This document shows, in pieces, positions 42,797 to 50,489 of a stretch of 50,489 bases of DNA. Position 1 is the stretch's first letter. Every line of letters starts with the position of its first letter. A program made the translations under genes and the position numbers. A model generated the notes under the pieces. The model was not told where the DNA came from and did not search any database. It saw only the letters and a list, made by a program, of their open reading frames with translations. The stretch comes from Pseudomonas nabeulensis. GTDB taxonomy: Bacteria; Pseudomonadota; Gammaproteobacteria; Pseudomonadales; Pseudomonadaceae. Location: contig NZ_QUZT01000050.1 of assembly GCF_004682045.1 (NCBI RefSeq), positions 1 through 50,489 on the forward strand, given 5' to 3'.

Positions 42797-45700
42797 TTAG
42801 GGCACAGGTGTCAGGTGGATCTGGAATTTGAGCGCTTCTATCAATTGGGATTGCAGCAGAAAGCGCTGGTCTCGAAGCTGTGGCCATCGATCAATGAAAA
42901 ACTGGCCTTTATCGTCGATCTGAATCGGTGTGACGACGATGTCGCCCGTATTGGAATGGTGCACCAGGTTGGTTTCATTGGCGGACGGGTGCTCGATCAG
43001 AAATTGCCCCTTGGTGCGCAGACTTGCGCGGCTGGGAGGGGCGGGCGGGCGTATGAAGGGTCTGCCGGGGATGCCGATTTCCAAGGTGAAGTCGCTGTAC
43101 AAGGCTAGCGTGGTGAACTCATCGACGACCCAGCCTCCAGGTTTCAACAAGCGCGCCGAGGACGCCGCGGCGTCGCGTACATGCAGGCTGACCGCGTCTT
43201 GCAATTGGGCGATTCCGGGTACCCGCTCATTGATATCGGTGTGCGCGCTGCCCATGAGCGCCACCCATTTATGCGGACCATGGGCGGCTTGGTCGGCCTT
43301 GATCACTTCGTTGGCGAAGTAACTGAAGAGCGTATTGCGTGGGCTGGCTCCCCGTGCACCCTTGACGTTGTAGCTGGCCGTACAATCCAGCGCCCGTACC
43401 CGAATCCCGTATTTGTTGGCGGCCTTGATTACATTCGTGAAGGTATGGGGCCCTTGGTAGTTGAGCATATGGCCCCCGTCCTGCCGTTTCAGATAGGCCT
43501 TGAGGTCCTCCGGCATTTTCAAGCGTTTGTGGAAGATATCCAGCTCATGCTGATGCAGGTCGGTCAGCAAATGCTCGAAGTAAAGCGTTTGGACGCCCTG
43601 CTTTTTTAACAGCTTCATATGCTCGATCAAGAATTGCTTGCTCGATGACGCCGTGTGGGCTTCGCCAATCACCAGGCCGAGCTTTTGCTGATAGACGCGC
43701 TCGATAAAATTCTGCTCGCTGGTGGCTGCGGCAAAGTGAGCCAGGGACGGGCGCGGCGGTGGTGTGTAGCCGGCCAAAAAAGTCTCGGCGCGTTGCAATA
43801 GTCGTTGGCGAGTACGCACGAACTCATTGAATGCGGCTTTGTGCGGGCTTTCGTCTCGCATCGAATAGCGGGTATCCAGGCCACGGTGGGAAGCGTCCAG
43901 GTGCCGGATATCATTGCGCAAGGCCTCTGGTATATCGAACTCGCTGTAGTGCGTAGCGCCAACAGCGGTCGATGATGCTTGCGCCGTCCCGGGCCTGAGA
44001 CGCATGTGATGGGGCGTCGACAATGCAAGTGTGTAGTGCCCGCGAGACAACCCGGCCGGCAAGGTGTCGATCGCGACGCCCACCGGCTGACCCGGTGCTG
44101 CATCTTCAACCCGCAACGCCAAGGTGTTTTGCAGATCCGGCAGGCCGGGAATCTGCTCATAGGTACCCAGTCGGTCTTGGTCCACCAGGGCTATCCAGCC
44201 TTCACCCGGGTTCTTCGCAGCATTGCGCTCGATGACCTTGTGCGAATAGAAGTTTCTGACGCGGCTGTTTCGAGGGATAAAACGCTCGCCGTCACTCAGC
44301 GCCAGCAGATGCTCCATGTGGTAACTGCTGGCCACGTCCAATCCCTCCACCTCGATATTGCATTGATGCGCTCGCAGCATCAGGTTGCGATAGGTGAAGG
44401 GCGCAGAGCGGGTGTAGCCCATCGCCAGATCGACCCGTGCCAGATGGTCTTCGATGTGCAACAGCGCTGGTGCGATGTTGCCTTCGGCTTGCCGGTTGAT
44501 AATCGCCAGTTTGTTGCGAAACAGGTCGGCTGGCATGTTTTCGATGTACAGGCGCTTGACCCCCAGGTCGGCCACGGCTTGCATGTTTTCGATCAACAAC
44601 TGTTTGCTGGCGATGGACGTGTTGGGTGCCCCGATGACCAGGCGCTTGTTTTGGCCGAGCAAGGTTTCAAGCAGTTCCGCGGGGGGCGCCTGTGCCGGTA
44701 GCGGAGTTATGGCCGCCCTGGCAGGTAGCGCGGGTGGCGCCTGGAAGAAAGTGTTGGCGTCCTGGATGAGCTTTTCTACCTGGCGGTTATAGCTGGCGCG
44801 CAGCGGCCGTAGCTGCTCATGGGCAATGGTTTGAGCCACTGGTGCGGTGGAGGCTTCCCAGTCATGACTGATCCGTGCCTTGAAACCCGGGTCGAGCAGG
44901 GCCCTGAAAGTTTTGCTCTGGTCGGCGGGTGTCTCGTAGATCGCCAAGGCGCTGTCAGCTTCTTCGACCAAAGGTTGGTATTTTTTGCGGCCACCTCCGG
45001 CGATGCCTGAGCGTACCCAACGCCCCTCGGCTTCCTGATTGACCAGGCGTCCAGTGGAGAGCATTTGTCCGCTCGCCGGGTCGCGTCGGTACAGCAAATG
45101 CCGGCCCAGAGCGTCTGGGGTTTGAGGTGTCCAGAGGGGCTGACCTTCGAATATCACCGGTTTCATGGGCTCGGGGGCGCGGCTTTGCAGGTGCTGGAGA
45201 TTGGCCGTGTCCACGGCGTGGCGCCCCGTCCTGATCATCGGGCGTGCGGGCGACAGCGTGTTGAACGGGCCTGTGAGCGCTGGGCGCAAGTCAAACAGCA
45301 GGGCGCCGCCGAGGTTGGCCAGATAGCCGATGTAATGCTGCAAGGCACTATTCTTGTCGCCCTGGTAGTAGGCGCTGAGGGCGAGCATGGCGTCTTTGAA
45401 TGCCAGTAGCCCGCCCAGGCTCAGGCTCAAGGCCGGGAAGGGAATGGTTGCAATGGCAGTGACCCATTCCACGCAGGTCCACACGATGCCGGTGATCATT
45501 TGCGTACGGTTGACCGTGGTTGCCTGCACATCGTCGATCTTGCGTTGCAGGCGCATGTTGTAGAGGTCGTGGCGCAGGTCTGTCAGTGGCATCGCGTGTA
45601 CGATGGCGTCGTGACGCGCTGGGCTGGGAGTGCTGCGGTTGATGTCATCGGGCAGGCCCTTCTTGGCGCTTTGCAGGAACTGGCTGACGCGGGTCTGGGA

Positions 45701-48487
45701 TTGCACCGGTACGCGTTCGTTGAAGTACGCCAGCAGGCCGTTATCTTTTTTCACCAGGTAATTGAACAGCCGGGCTTCACGAAAGCCGACGCCATCCGGG
45801 GCGTTGGGGGTATAGAGCAGCACGGGATAGCTGGCATGTCGGAACAGGTAGCAGCCTGCGACCCAATCGCCATCAATGGACAGGCGATGCACCTGATAGG
45901 TGTTGCGTGATGGGGTCCCTGTATCGCCCAGGCTATCGATGGCACGTTCCAGCCACGCCAGGTCGAGACTGGCGATGTGGCCTTGCAGCCGCGACTCCAG
46001 GGCCGCGCTTTTCATCTGCAATTGGGTAATTTTCAGGACTGCGTTCCGGCGAGCGACGTAGCCAGGGCTGTCCACCGCTTGCAGGCGTTTGCGCACCTCG
46101 TCGGTATAGCGCTGGCCGATCCATACGCCGGTTACCGAACGGGCAACGTTCTGCGCAGTCAGCGCAGTCAAATCGACACCGGGAGGCCCACGAAAGGTCG
46201 CACTTGCAGAGAATTTCTCATTCAGGAAACCGATGCCGTCTTCATAGCCGTCACGGTACAGCTGGGTGTAGGACAGCGGCAGCGGCGGGGGGCCGAGCAA
46301 GGTCTTGGGGGCGTAGGCAAACACGCTGTCCGGGTCTACATCGTTTTTTGGGCGGCCCAACAGCGTATTGAGGCTGAGCCTGGCGTTGTCGTGCAGGAAG
46401 GTTTCGAAACGGCTGAAGCTCGCTTCAGAATCAGGCTGTGAGTTGTAGGTGTTCAGCGCGCCGACCGCGTCATCGCTGAGGGTAACCAGGCGAGTTCGGT
46501 CCACCGCCGAGGCCGCGTGGTACCACGGCGGTGTGCCATGTTGATAATCGTCCACGAGCTGGCGGTCGAGCAGGTGTACCACCATGGCGTCCAGGCATTC
46601 GGTATGGCTACAGGAAGTGCCGAAGGTGATTTCGAGATGCTCGTTGGCATCGGGCTTGAAACTTAATGCGCGAAGAAATACCGCCATTTTCGCCCGGAAG
46701 CGCAGCGGCACCTGGTCCATCAAATAGTCGCCCATGGGCTGGGCGTTGCCATCGGCCCAGCCGAGGATATGCGTCTGGCATTCACGCTCACTGTTGAATG
46801 CCACAAACTGTTGTGCGCGGGGCGCCTGTGGCGTGCACAGGATCAGGCGCCTGGTAGTGCCGGTGGCGTCTTCGTCGCGCAGCAGCCACAAGTCCTTGAG
46901 CTGGGCGCCATGGAGGGAAACGGTGTGCGCACGCAGGTGCTGCTGGGGCTGTTCACGCAATTGTACGAACAGGGCATGGTCGGTCGGGCTCAAGTGACCT
47001 TGGCGCCGGGCGATCAGGGCCAGGGTCACCAGGCGTTGGTCCAGCATGTCGCGGGCGGCCAAACGAACGATCGGTTTGGTCTGCATGGCTTTCTGGGCGT
47101 TGGCAAAGGTCAGGCGCGGTTGCAGGCCTTGCAGCAGTGTCAGCAGGCTGGCAGTTGTCAGCTCGGCGTGCGCGGCCGTCAAGGCTGCCCCCGCATAGGT
47201 GAGCTGGGTATGTTTGATAAAGGCGGAGCCCGGTAACCCATCATCGGTATGCAGGCCGCTCAGGCTCAGTTCGGTCAGGCTGTGGCGTTGTTCGTAAGTA
47301 CCGACATCGGGGACTGTGCGGCGGGTGGTGACGATTAGTTGGTCAGGGTCCAGGTCGTGGATATCCAACTCATCGGCCAGTTGCTCCACCAACTGAAAAT
47401 GCGCCAATGAATGCGGGGTCGCGGCTGGGCCAACCCCATCGATAAACCGCTGGCGTGCCTGGTTGTAAACACGTAGTTGTTGCACCAACGCCGATTGTTG
47501 TTCGATGGTGGCGTTTCGATACCAGTCTGGCAGGCTGTTATACAAGTCCCGTTCCAGCAGCCGTTGCCCGCGTAAGTCCAGGCGTAGCGTCAGGTCGGGC
47601 ATTGCATCGGCCAGTGCTTTGTCCAGGGCGGCGATTAATTGGTCTACGTCGTGGGTCAATTCGAGCGCGCGCTCGACGTCCTGGCGACGCTTGTCGAGGA
47701 TGGCATTCCAGGCATGTTCGAACAGGGGCCGTTGCTCGATGGGTTGCAGTTCCAACGGCCAGATCCCGGCAACATCCAGTGCCTGGTAACGCAAGGGCAA
47801 GTGCCGGACAAATTCCGCATGCCCAGGCGGCGTGGACAGGATCGTCAGCAGGCTGTGATCCAGTTCGCGCAACGATGCAAATGCTTCCAAGCCACGGGAC
47901 GGGGTAAAGAGCAGGGCCGGGCCGGTATTGTCGCTGGTCGTCAGGCTGGTCACCACGGGGCTGGCTTGTCGGGTAAGTACAAAGGCGCCTGCGAATTCGA
48001 CGGTGTTGTCCTGGTAGGTGAATGTCAGGGCGTACATGCCGGGACGAAATTCTGGCCCCAGAGCGCAGTCTTCGACCATGCGTTGATCCGACGGGTCCAG
48101 CAGGTGGTCGCTGACGTTGAGCCTGGTCTCCTGTTCCAGTGCGGCGCTGCCGGCGGCCACGCTCATGAACGCCTTGCGGCTCTGGCCCTCGAGGGTGCTG
48201 GTTTCCTCTAGGTGTGTGAGCTTGCCCGGGAGGTCGGCGAGGCGTTTTTTTCCAGCCTCTGAGGTGAGATCGGCTTGATTCAAGTCTTGATACAGCGCGT
48301 GGGACTGGGTGAACAACGTCGCGTTGGCATGCATGAGGGTGGTGTTGAGTTTTTCCAGATCCTGCAGCGTTTGCGGCAATGTGACCGGACGCTGGGTACG
48401 GCTACGCAGGGTAGGGTCGATTTCCAGCAGATGGGCTTGGAGTGTCTGGAGCGAGGGTGCAGCAGGTTGGATGTTCGTTGTGCTCAT
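42797..48487 (-). CDS. Giant toxin-like protein with two Tiki/ChaN-type domains
   Basis: A 1,896-residue protein of the kind annotated in Pseudomonas as dermonecrotic-toxin-like (DUF6543) or membrane-targeted effector toxin. There is no signal peptide. The first 950 residues are mostly helical; a hydrophobic region at about 996-1065 (WVTAIATIPFPALSLSLGGL, YIGYLANLGGALLFDL) may enter a membrane. The last third holds two homologous units. Unit two has GEAH at 1608-1611, E1638 in YFEH and GSAH ending at H1749, the signature of the Tiki/TraB/ChaN/EreA superfamily, which includes the Ras/Rap1 peptidase of MARTX toxins. Unit one reads GAPN at 1286-1289 and has R1439 where unit two has H1749, so it should be inactive. 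I start at 48487 (MSTTNIQPAAP), with GGGGGC 8 bases upstream, not at 48502. No partner, immunity or secretion gene lies beside it. Target and export route are unknown. Confidence 0.85.
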   Translation of the reverse strand: MSTTNIQPAAPSLQTLQAHLLEIDPTLRSRTQRPVTLPQTLQDLEKLNTTLMHANATLFTQSHALYQDLNQADLTSEAGKKRLADLPGKLTHLEETSTLEGQSRKAFMSVAAGSAALEQETRLNVSDHLLDPSDQRMVEDCALGPEFRPGMYALTFTYQDNTVEFAGAFVLTRQASPVVTSLTTSDNTGPALLFTPSRGLEAFASLRELDHSLLTILSTPPGHAEFVRHLPLRYQALDVAGIWPLELQPIEQRPLFEHAWNAILDKRRQDVERALELTHDVDQLIAALDKALADAMPDLTLRLDLRGQRLLERDLYNSLPDWYRNATIEQQSALVQQLRVYNQARQRFIDGVGPAATPHSLAHFQLVEQLADELDIHDLDPDQLIVTTRRTVPDVGTYEQRHSLTELSLSGLHTDDGLPGSAFIKHTQLTYAGAALTAAHAELTTASLLTLLQGLQPRLTFANAQKAMQTKPIVRLAARDMLDQRLVTLALIARRQGHLSPTDHALFVQLREQPQQHLRAHTVSLHGAQLKDLWLLRDEDATGTTRRLILCTPQAPRAQQFVAFNSERECQTHILGWADGNAQPMGDYLMDQVPLRFRAKMAVFLRALSFKPDANEHLEITFGTSCSHTECLDAMVVHLLDRQLVDDYQHGTPPWYHAASAVDRTRLVTLSDDAVGALNTYNSQPDSEASFSRFETFLHDNARLSLNTLLGRPKNDVDPDSVFAYAPKTLLGPPPLPLSYTQLYRDGYEDGIGFLNEKFSASATFRGPPGVDLTALTAQNVARSVTGVWIGQRYTDEVRKRLQAVDSPGYVARRNAVLKITQLQMKSAALESRLQGHIASLDLAWLERAIDSLGDTGTPSRNTYQVHRLSIDGDWVAGCYLFRHASYPVLLYTPNAPDGVGFREARLFNYLVKKDNGLLAYFNERVPVQSQTRVSQFLQSAKKGLPDDINRSTPSPARHDAIVHAMPLTDLRHDLYNMRLQRKIDDVQATTVNRTQMITGIVWTCVEWVTAIATIPFPALSLSLGGLLAFKDAMLALSAYYQGDKNSALQHYIGYLANLGGALLFDLRPALTGPFNTLSPARPMIRTGRHAVDTANLQHLQSRAPEPMKPVIFEGQPLWTPQTPDALGRHLLYRRDPASGQMLSTGRLVNQEAEGRWVRSGIAGGGRKKYQPLVEEADSALAIYETPADQSKTFRALLDPGFKARISHDWEASTAPVAQTIAHEQLRPLRASYNRQVEKLIQDANTFFQAPPALPARAAITPLPAQAPPAELLETLLGQNKRLVIGAPNTSIASKQLLIENMQAVADLGVKRLYIENMPADLFRNKLAIINRQAEGNIAPALLHIEDHLARVDLAMGYTRSAPFTYRNLMLRAHQCNIEVEGLDVASSYHMEHLLALSDGERFIPRNSRVRNFYSHKVIERNAAKNPGEGWIALVDQDRLGTYEQIPGLPDLQNTLALRVEDAAPGQPVGVAIDTLPAGLSRGHYTLALSTPHHMRLRPGTAQASSTAVGATHYSEFDIPEALRNDIRHLDASHRGLDTRYSMRDESPHKAAFNEFVRTRQRLLQRAETFLAGYTPPPRPSLAHFAAATSEQNFIERVYQQKLGLVIGEAHTASSSKQFLIEHMKLLKKQGVQTLYFEHLLTDLHQHELDIFHKRLKMPEDLKAYLKRQDGGHMLNYQGPHTFTNVIKAANKYGIRVRALDCTASYNVKGARGASPRNTLFSYFANEVIKADQAAHGPHKWVALMGSAHTDINERVPGIAQLQDAVSLHVRDAAASSARLLKPGGWVVDEFTTLALYSDFTLEIGIPGRPFIRPPAPPSRASLRTKGQFLIEHPSANETNLVHHSNTGDIVVTPIQIDDKGQFFIDRWPQLRDQRFLLQSQLIEALKFQIHLTPVP

Positions 48488-48695
48488 CGGCACAGCCCCC
48501 ATGAGGATGAAATGAATCCTCAGCTTGAGAGGAGGGGGATGTGACGCGGCTGTAGATAGGTAGAGCGCGGCGAGGTGCGGGGCTCATCAACGAGCAATGT
48601 TCTGTGCTAGTCTGCGGGCCCCTTTAGTTCAGGATGGCAAGGGAAACTCGGTGTTCTTGCCGGTATTTCCGTGCCGCCCTACAGCGGAGCCTGTT

Positions 48696-49313
48696 ATGTC
48701 CGAAGTTAATCTGTCCACCGACGAAACCCGCGTCAGCTACGGCATTGGCCGTCAACTGGGCGACCAACTGCGCGACAACCCGCCACCGGGCGTGAGCCTG
48801 GACGCGATCCTGGCCGGCCTGACCGACGCCTTCGCCGGTAAGCCAAGCCGTGTGGACCAGGAACAAATGGCCGCCAGCTTCAAGGTGATCCGCGAAATCA
48901 TGCAAGCCGAAGCGGCTGCCAAGGCAGAAGCGGCTGCAGGTGAAGGCCTGGCTTTCCTGGCTGAAAACGCCAAGCGCGACGGCATCACCACCCTGGCTTC
49001 CGGCCTGCAATTCGAAGTGCTGACTGCCGGTGACGGCGCCAAGCCGACCCGTGAAGACCAAGTGCGTACTCACTACCACGGCACCCTGATCGACGGCACT
49101 GTGTTCGACAGCTCCTACGAGCGCGGCCAGCCTGCGGAATTTCCGGTTGGCGGCGTGATCGCCGGTTGGACCGAAGCCCTGCAATTGATGAATGCCGGCA
49201 GCAAATGGCGCCTGTACGTGCCGAGCGAACTGGCTTACGGCGCTCAAGGCGTTGGCAGCATCCCGCCGCACAGCGTTCTGGTGTTCGACGTCGAGTTGCT
49301 CGACGTTCTGTAA
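48696..49313 (+). CDS. fklB: FklB-type FKBP peptidyl-prolyl isomerase
   Basis: A 205-residue FKBP-type isomerase that speeds proline turns in folding proteins. The N-terminal part (MSEVNLSTDETRVSYGIGRQLGDQ) is the dimerising FkpA/FklB-type helical domain, joined by an alanine-rich helix to the C-terminal FKBP fold, where VRTHYHGTLIDGTVFDSSYE, PVGGVIAGWTEALQLM and PSELAYGAQGVGSIPPHS are intact active-site motifs. No signal peptide precedes the ATG at 48696, so it is cytosolic, unlike FkpA. Confidence 0.94.
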   Translation: MSEVNLSTDETRVSYGIGRQLGDQLRDNPPPGVSLDAILAGLTDAFAGKPSRVDQEQMAASFKVIREIMQAEAAAKAEAAAGEGLAFLAENAKRDGITTLASGLQFEVLTAGDGAKPTREDQVRTHYHGTLIDGTVFDSSYERGQPAEFPVGGVIAGWTEALQLMNAGSKWRLYVPSELAYGAQGVGSIPPHSVLVFDVELLDVL

Positions 49314-49359
49314 GACCTGCTGGTAGCTGCGCCTGACTTTATGTGGGCGCTGGCTTGTA

Positions 49360-49451
49360 GTGGCGAGCAAGCTTGCTTGCGCTGGGGTGCGAAGCGCCCC
49401 TAAAAGCTTACGACTGCTGCGCAGTCGAGCGGGAGCAAGCTCCCTCGCCAC
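49360..49451. repeat. 92-bp palindromic repeat (GAGGGAGCTTGC family, diverged left arm)
   Basis: The right arm GGGAGCAAGCTCCCTCGCCAC is standard; the left arm has changed to GTGGCGAGCAAGCTTGCTTG. An outer GTGGGCGCTGGCTTG on the left and GCTCCCACGT on the right add a second layer. It lies between the converging fklB and small-protein genes. Confidence 0.82.
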
Positions 49452-49494
49452 AACAAGACCGCTCCCACGTAAAGTTCGCTTCCACCGGATTGGC

Positions 49495-49752
49495 TCATGG
49501 ATGGAACTTGCCATGCAGCTCAGTGGCCGGGCGCAACGCTCGGGCGTAGCAGAACAGAAACAGATTGCGCACCACTTCCTTCAACACCCCAGGTTCACTC
49601 GAACTCAAGCCATTCACGTCCAGGTCGCCCTGGTCTTGCAGCTCATTGAGCGCTTCCTCTTCCAGCACCGCACAGACTTCACCGGTTTCCCTATGCAGGA
49701 TCCGCAGGTAAGGGTGTGGCCGGTCCAGCCAGGCATCTATCAAATAAGTCAT
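49495..49752 (-). CDS. Conserved small protein of the PA4570 type, probably iron-regulated
   Basis: An 85-residue soluble protein, MTYLIDAWLDRPHPYLRILH at the start, with an acidic middle (EEEALNELQDQGDLD) and FLFCYARALRPATEL near the end. I recall similar small Pseudomonas proteins named after PA4570, which in P. aeruginosa lies close to fklB, as here. Its function is unknown. A strong AAGGAGA site precedes the ATG at 49752, and a good Fur box lies 26 bases upstream of the start codon, so it should be made under iron limitation. Confidence 0.82.
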   Translation of the reverse strand: MTYLIDAWLDRPHPYLRILHRETGEVCAVLEEEALNELQDQGDLDVNGLSSSEPGVLKEVVRNLFLFCYARALRPATELHGKFHP

Positions 49753-49777
49753 GGTCGTTCTCCTTGATAAGTTTCAA

Positions 49778-49792
49778 TGAGAATAATTCTTA
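49778..49792. promoter_or_regulatory. Fur box upstream of the PA4570-type gene
   Basis: TGAGAATAATTCTTA fits the Fur 7-1-7 pattern TGATAATNATTATCA with 12 of 14 defined positions matching closely or symmetrically, and the two halves are reverse complements apart from one base. It lies just before the small gene, where Fur with iron would block RNA polymerase. Confidence 0.78.
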
Positions 49793-49875
49793 TTCGTAGA
49801 ATAGCAAGTGCCTATTGGCGGTTTATGGGATTTTCTGTGTGGACATTGCGCGGGGTCAACGTAGAGGGCGAAACG

Positions 49876-49900
49876 CCATCCCGCGGCGGGCGCGGGATGG
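49876..49900 (-). terminator. Hairpin after phnA
   Basis: CCATCCCGCG, a five-base loop and CGCGGGATGG form a perfect 10-bp stem 12 bases beyond the phnA stop codon on the minus strand. The T-run after it is short (CGTTTCG), so termination may be partial. Confidence 0.72.
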
Positions 49901-49911
49901 AGGCAACAGAT

Positions 49912-50253
49912 TCAGACCTTGCGTACGAACTCGGACTTGAGTTTCATCGGGCCGATTCCGTCGATCTTGCAATCGATATCGTGGTCGCCGTCGCACAGGC
50001 GGATGTTCTTGACCTTGGTGCCGACCTTCACAACAAGGGAAGTGCCCTTGACCTTGAGGTCCTTGATCACAGTGATGGTGTCGCCGTCCTGCAGGACGTT
50101 GCCCACAGAATCCTTCTTCACGGTTTCATCGCTGGCCGCTTCGGCCTCGCCATTGGCGGACCACTCATGGGCGCATTCCGGGCAGATCAGCTGGGCGCCG
50201 TCTTCGTAGGTGTATTCGGAATTGCATTTTGGGCAGGGTGGCAACGTGCTCAC
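49912..50253 (-). CDS. phnA: PhnA (YjdM) family zinc-ribbon protein
   Basis: A 113-residue protein with an N-terminal zinc ribbon (CPKCNSEYTYEDGAQLICPEC, with C-x2-C twice) and the C-terminal PhnA domain (DGDTITVIKDLKVKGTSLVV, VKNIRLCDGDHDIDCKIDG). Despite the name, it is not a shown phosphonate enzyme in this group. It starts with GTG at 50253 behind AAGGAG; a longer open frame upstream has no ribosome site. It stands alone. Confidence 0.92.
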   Translation of the reverse strand: MSTLPPCPKCNSEYTYEDGAQLICPECAHEWSANGEAEAASDETVKKDSVGNVLQDGDTITVIKDLKVKGTSLVVKVGTKVKNIRLCDGDHDIDCKIDGIGPMKLKSEFVRKV

Positions 50254-50489
50254 TAAGGCTCCTTGAGAGTCAGGGATGGCTAAAGGGCGCACATTATATA
50301 GGGTTTTGTGGCGGGGCAGGGCAGGCACGATCTTGAATTGGCAATCCAAACCAAATGTGGGAGGGGGCAAGCCCTAATGCCAGTCAGTTAAGGAAACAGC
50401 AGATGAGCGGCTTTCTGTAGTGAGCGGGCTTGCCCCGCGCTGGGGGGCGAAGCCGCCCTAAACCCTGGTTCTGCGGTGCTTCAGACAGA
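50254..50489. other. Right-end intergenic region with REP remnants
   Basis: After the phnA promoter the sequence holds a single REP arm (GTGGGAGGGGGCAAGCCC, 50356-50373) and a second, different repeat (GTGAGCGGGCTTGCCCCGCG, from 50420) that continues to the edge. I see no gene. Confidence 0.6.

Noticed and set aside
11698..50373. Evenly repeated GC-rich palindromes as a CRISPR array
   Set aside because: They are single or paired REP elements scattered between genes, not short repeats separated by unique spacers.

Overview
The window is chromosomal DNA of a fluorescent-group Pseudomonas. The evidence is the gene content (recC-recB-recD order, yfiRNB, antABC-antR-catR-catBCA in the Pseudomonas order, kynBA/kynR/kynU, PhnA, FklB), GC-rich wobble positions, and many REP/REPIN-type palindromes typical of P. 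fluorescens genomes. No tRNA, rRNA, CRISPR array, integrase or intact transposase was found.

Layout. 91-9259: recC-recB-recD, translationally coupled, encode the RecBCD nuclease/helicase. 9329-11659: yfiR-yfiN-yfiB, a three-part envelope switch for c-di-GMP synthesis. 11802-15687: a LysR regulator divergent from mmsA-mmsB (valine/branched-chain catabolism), then an orphan cupin gene. 16062-30181: a supracluster for tryptophan use, made of kynB-kynA, an aromatic amino-acid permease, antA-antB-antC with AntR, CatR with catB-catC-catA, KynR with kynU, and a second amino-acid permease. Together these genes take tryptophan through kynurenine, anthranilate, catechol and cis,cis-muconate to the beta-ketoadipate enol-lactone, under three dedicated regulators. 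30127-35765: LysR, a TSUP permease, an MdaB-like quinone reductase, a second LysR, a SulP transporter and an LprI-like secreted protein, punctuated by two nearly identical 91-bp REPINs. 36014-39701: GntP-type transporter, RpiR regulator and N-acyl-D-amino-acid deacylase in one operon. 39731-42626: a VOC protein, a 450-bp non-coding stretch with a 21-bp direct repeat and RNA-like hairpins, and an HBM-type chemoreceptor. 42797-48487: a 1,896-residue toxin-like protein. 48696-50253: FklB, a small protein behind a good Fur box, and PhnA.

The most unusual gene is the giant toxin-like protein. Its C-terminal third holds two homologous domains of the Tiki/TraB/ChaN/EreA superfamily, the superfamily of the Ras/Rap1 peptidase domain of MARTX toxins. 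The second copy keeps the catalytic signature (G-E-A-H, then G-S-A-H). The first has lost it, which suggests an active enzyme fused to a pseudoenzyme. The non-coding stretch 40147-40598 is the best candidate for an undescribed RNA or small-protein locus. Other points worth checking are a REP palindrome inside the antABC operon, and candidate operators for CatR, KynR, the RpiR regulator and Fur.
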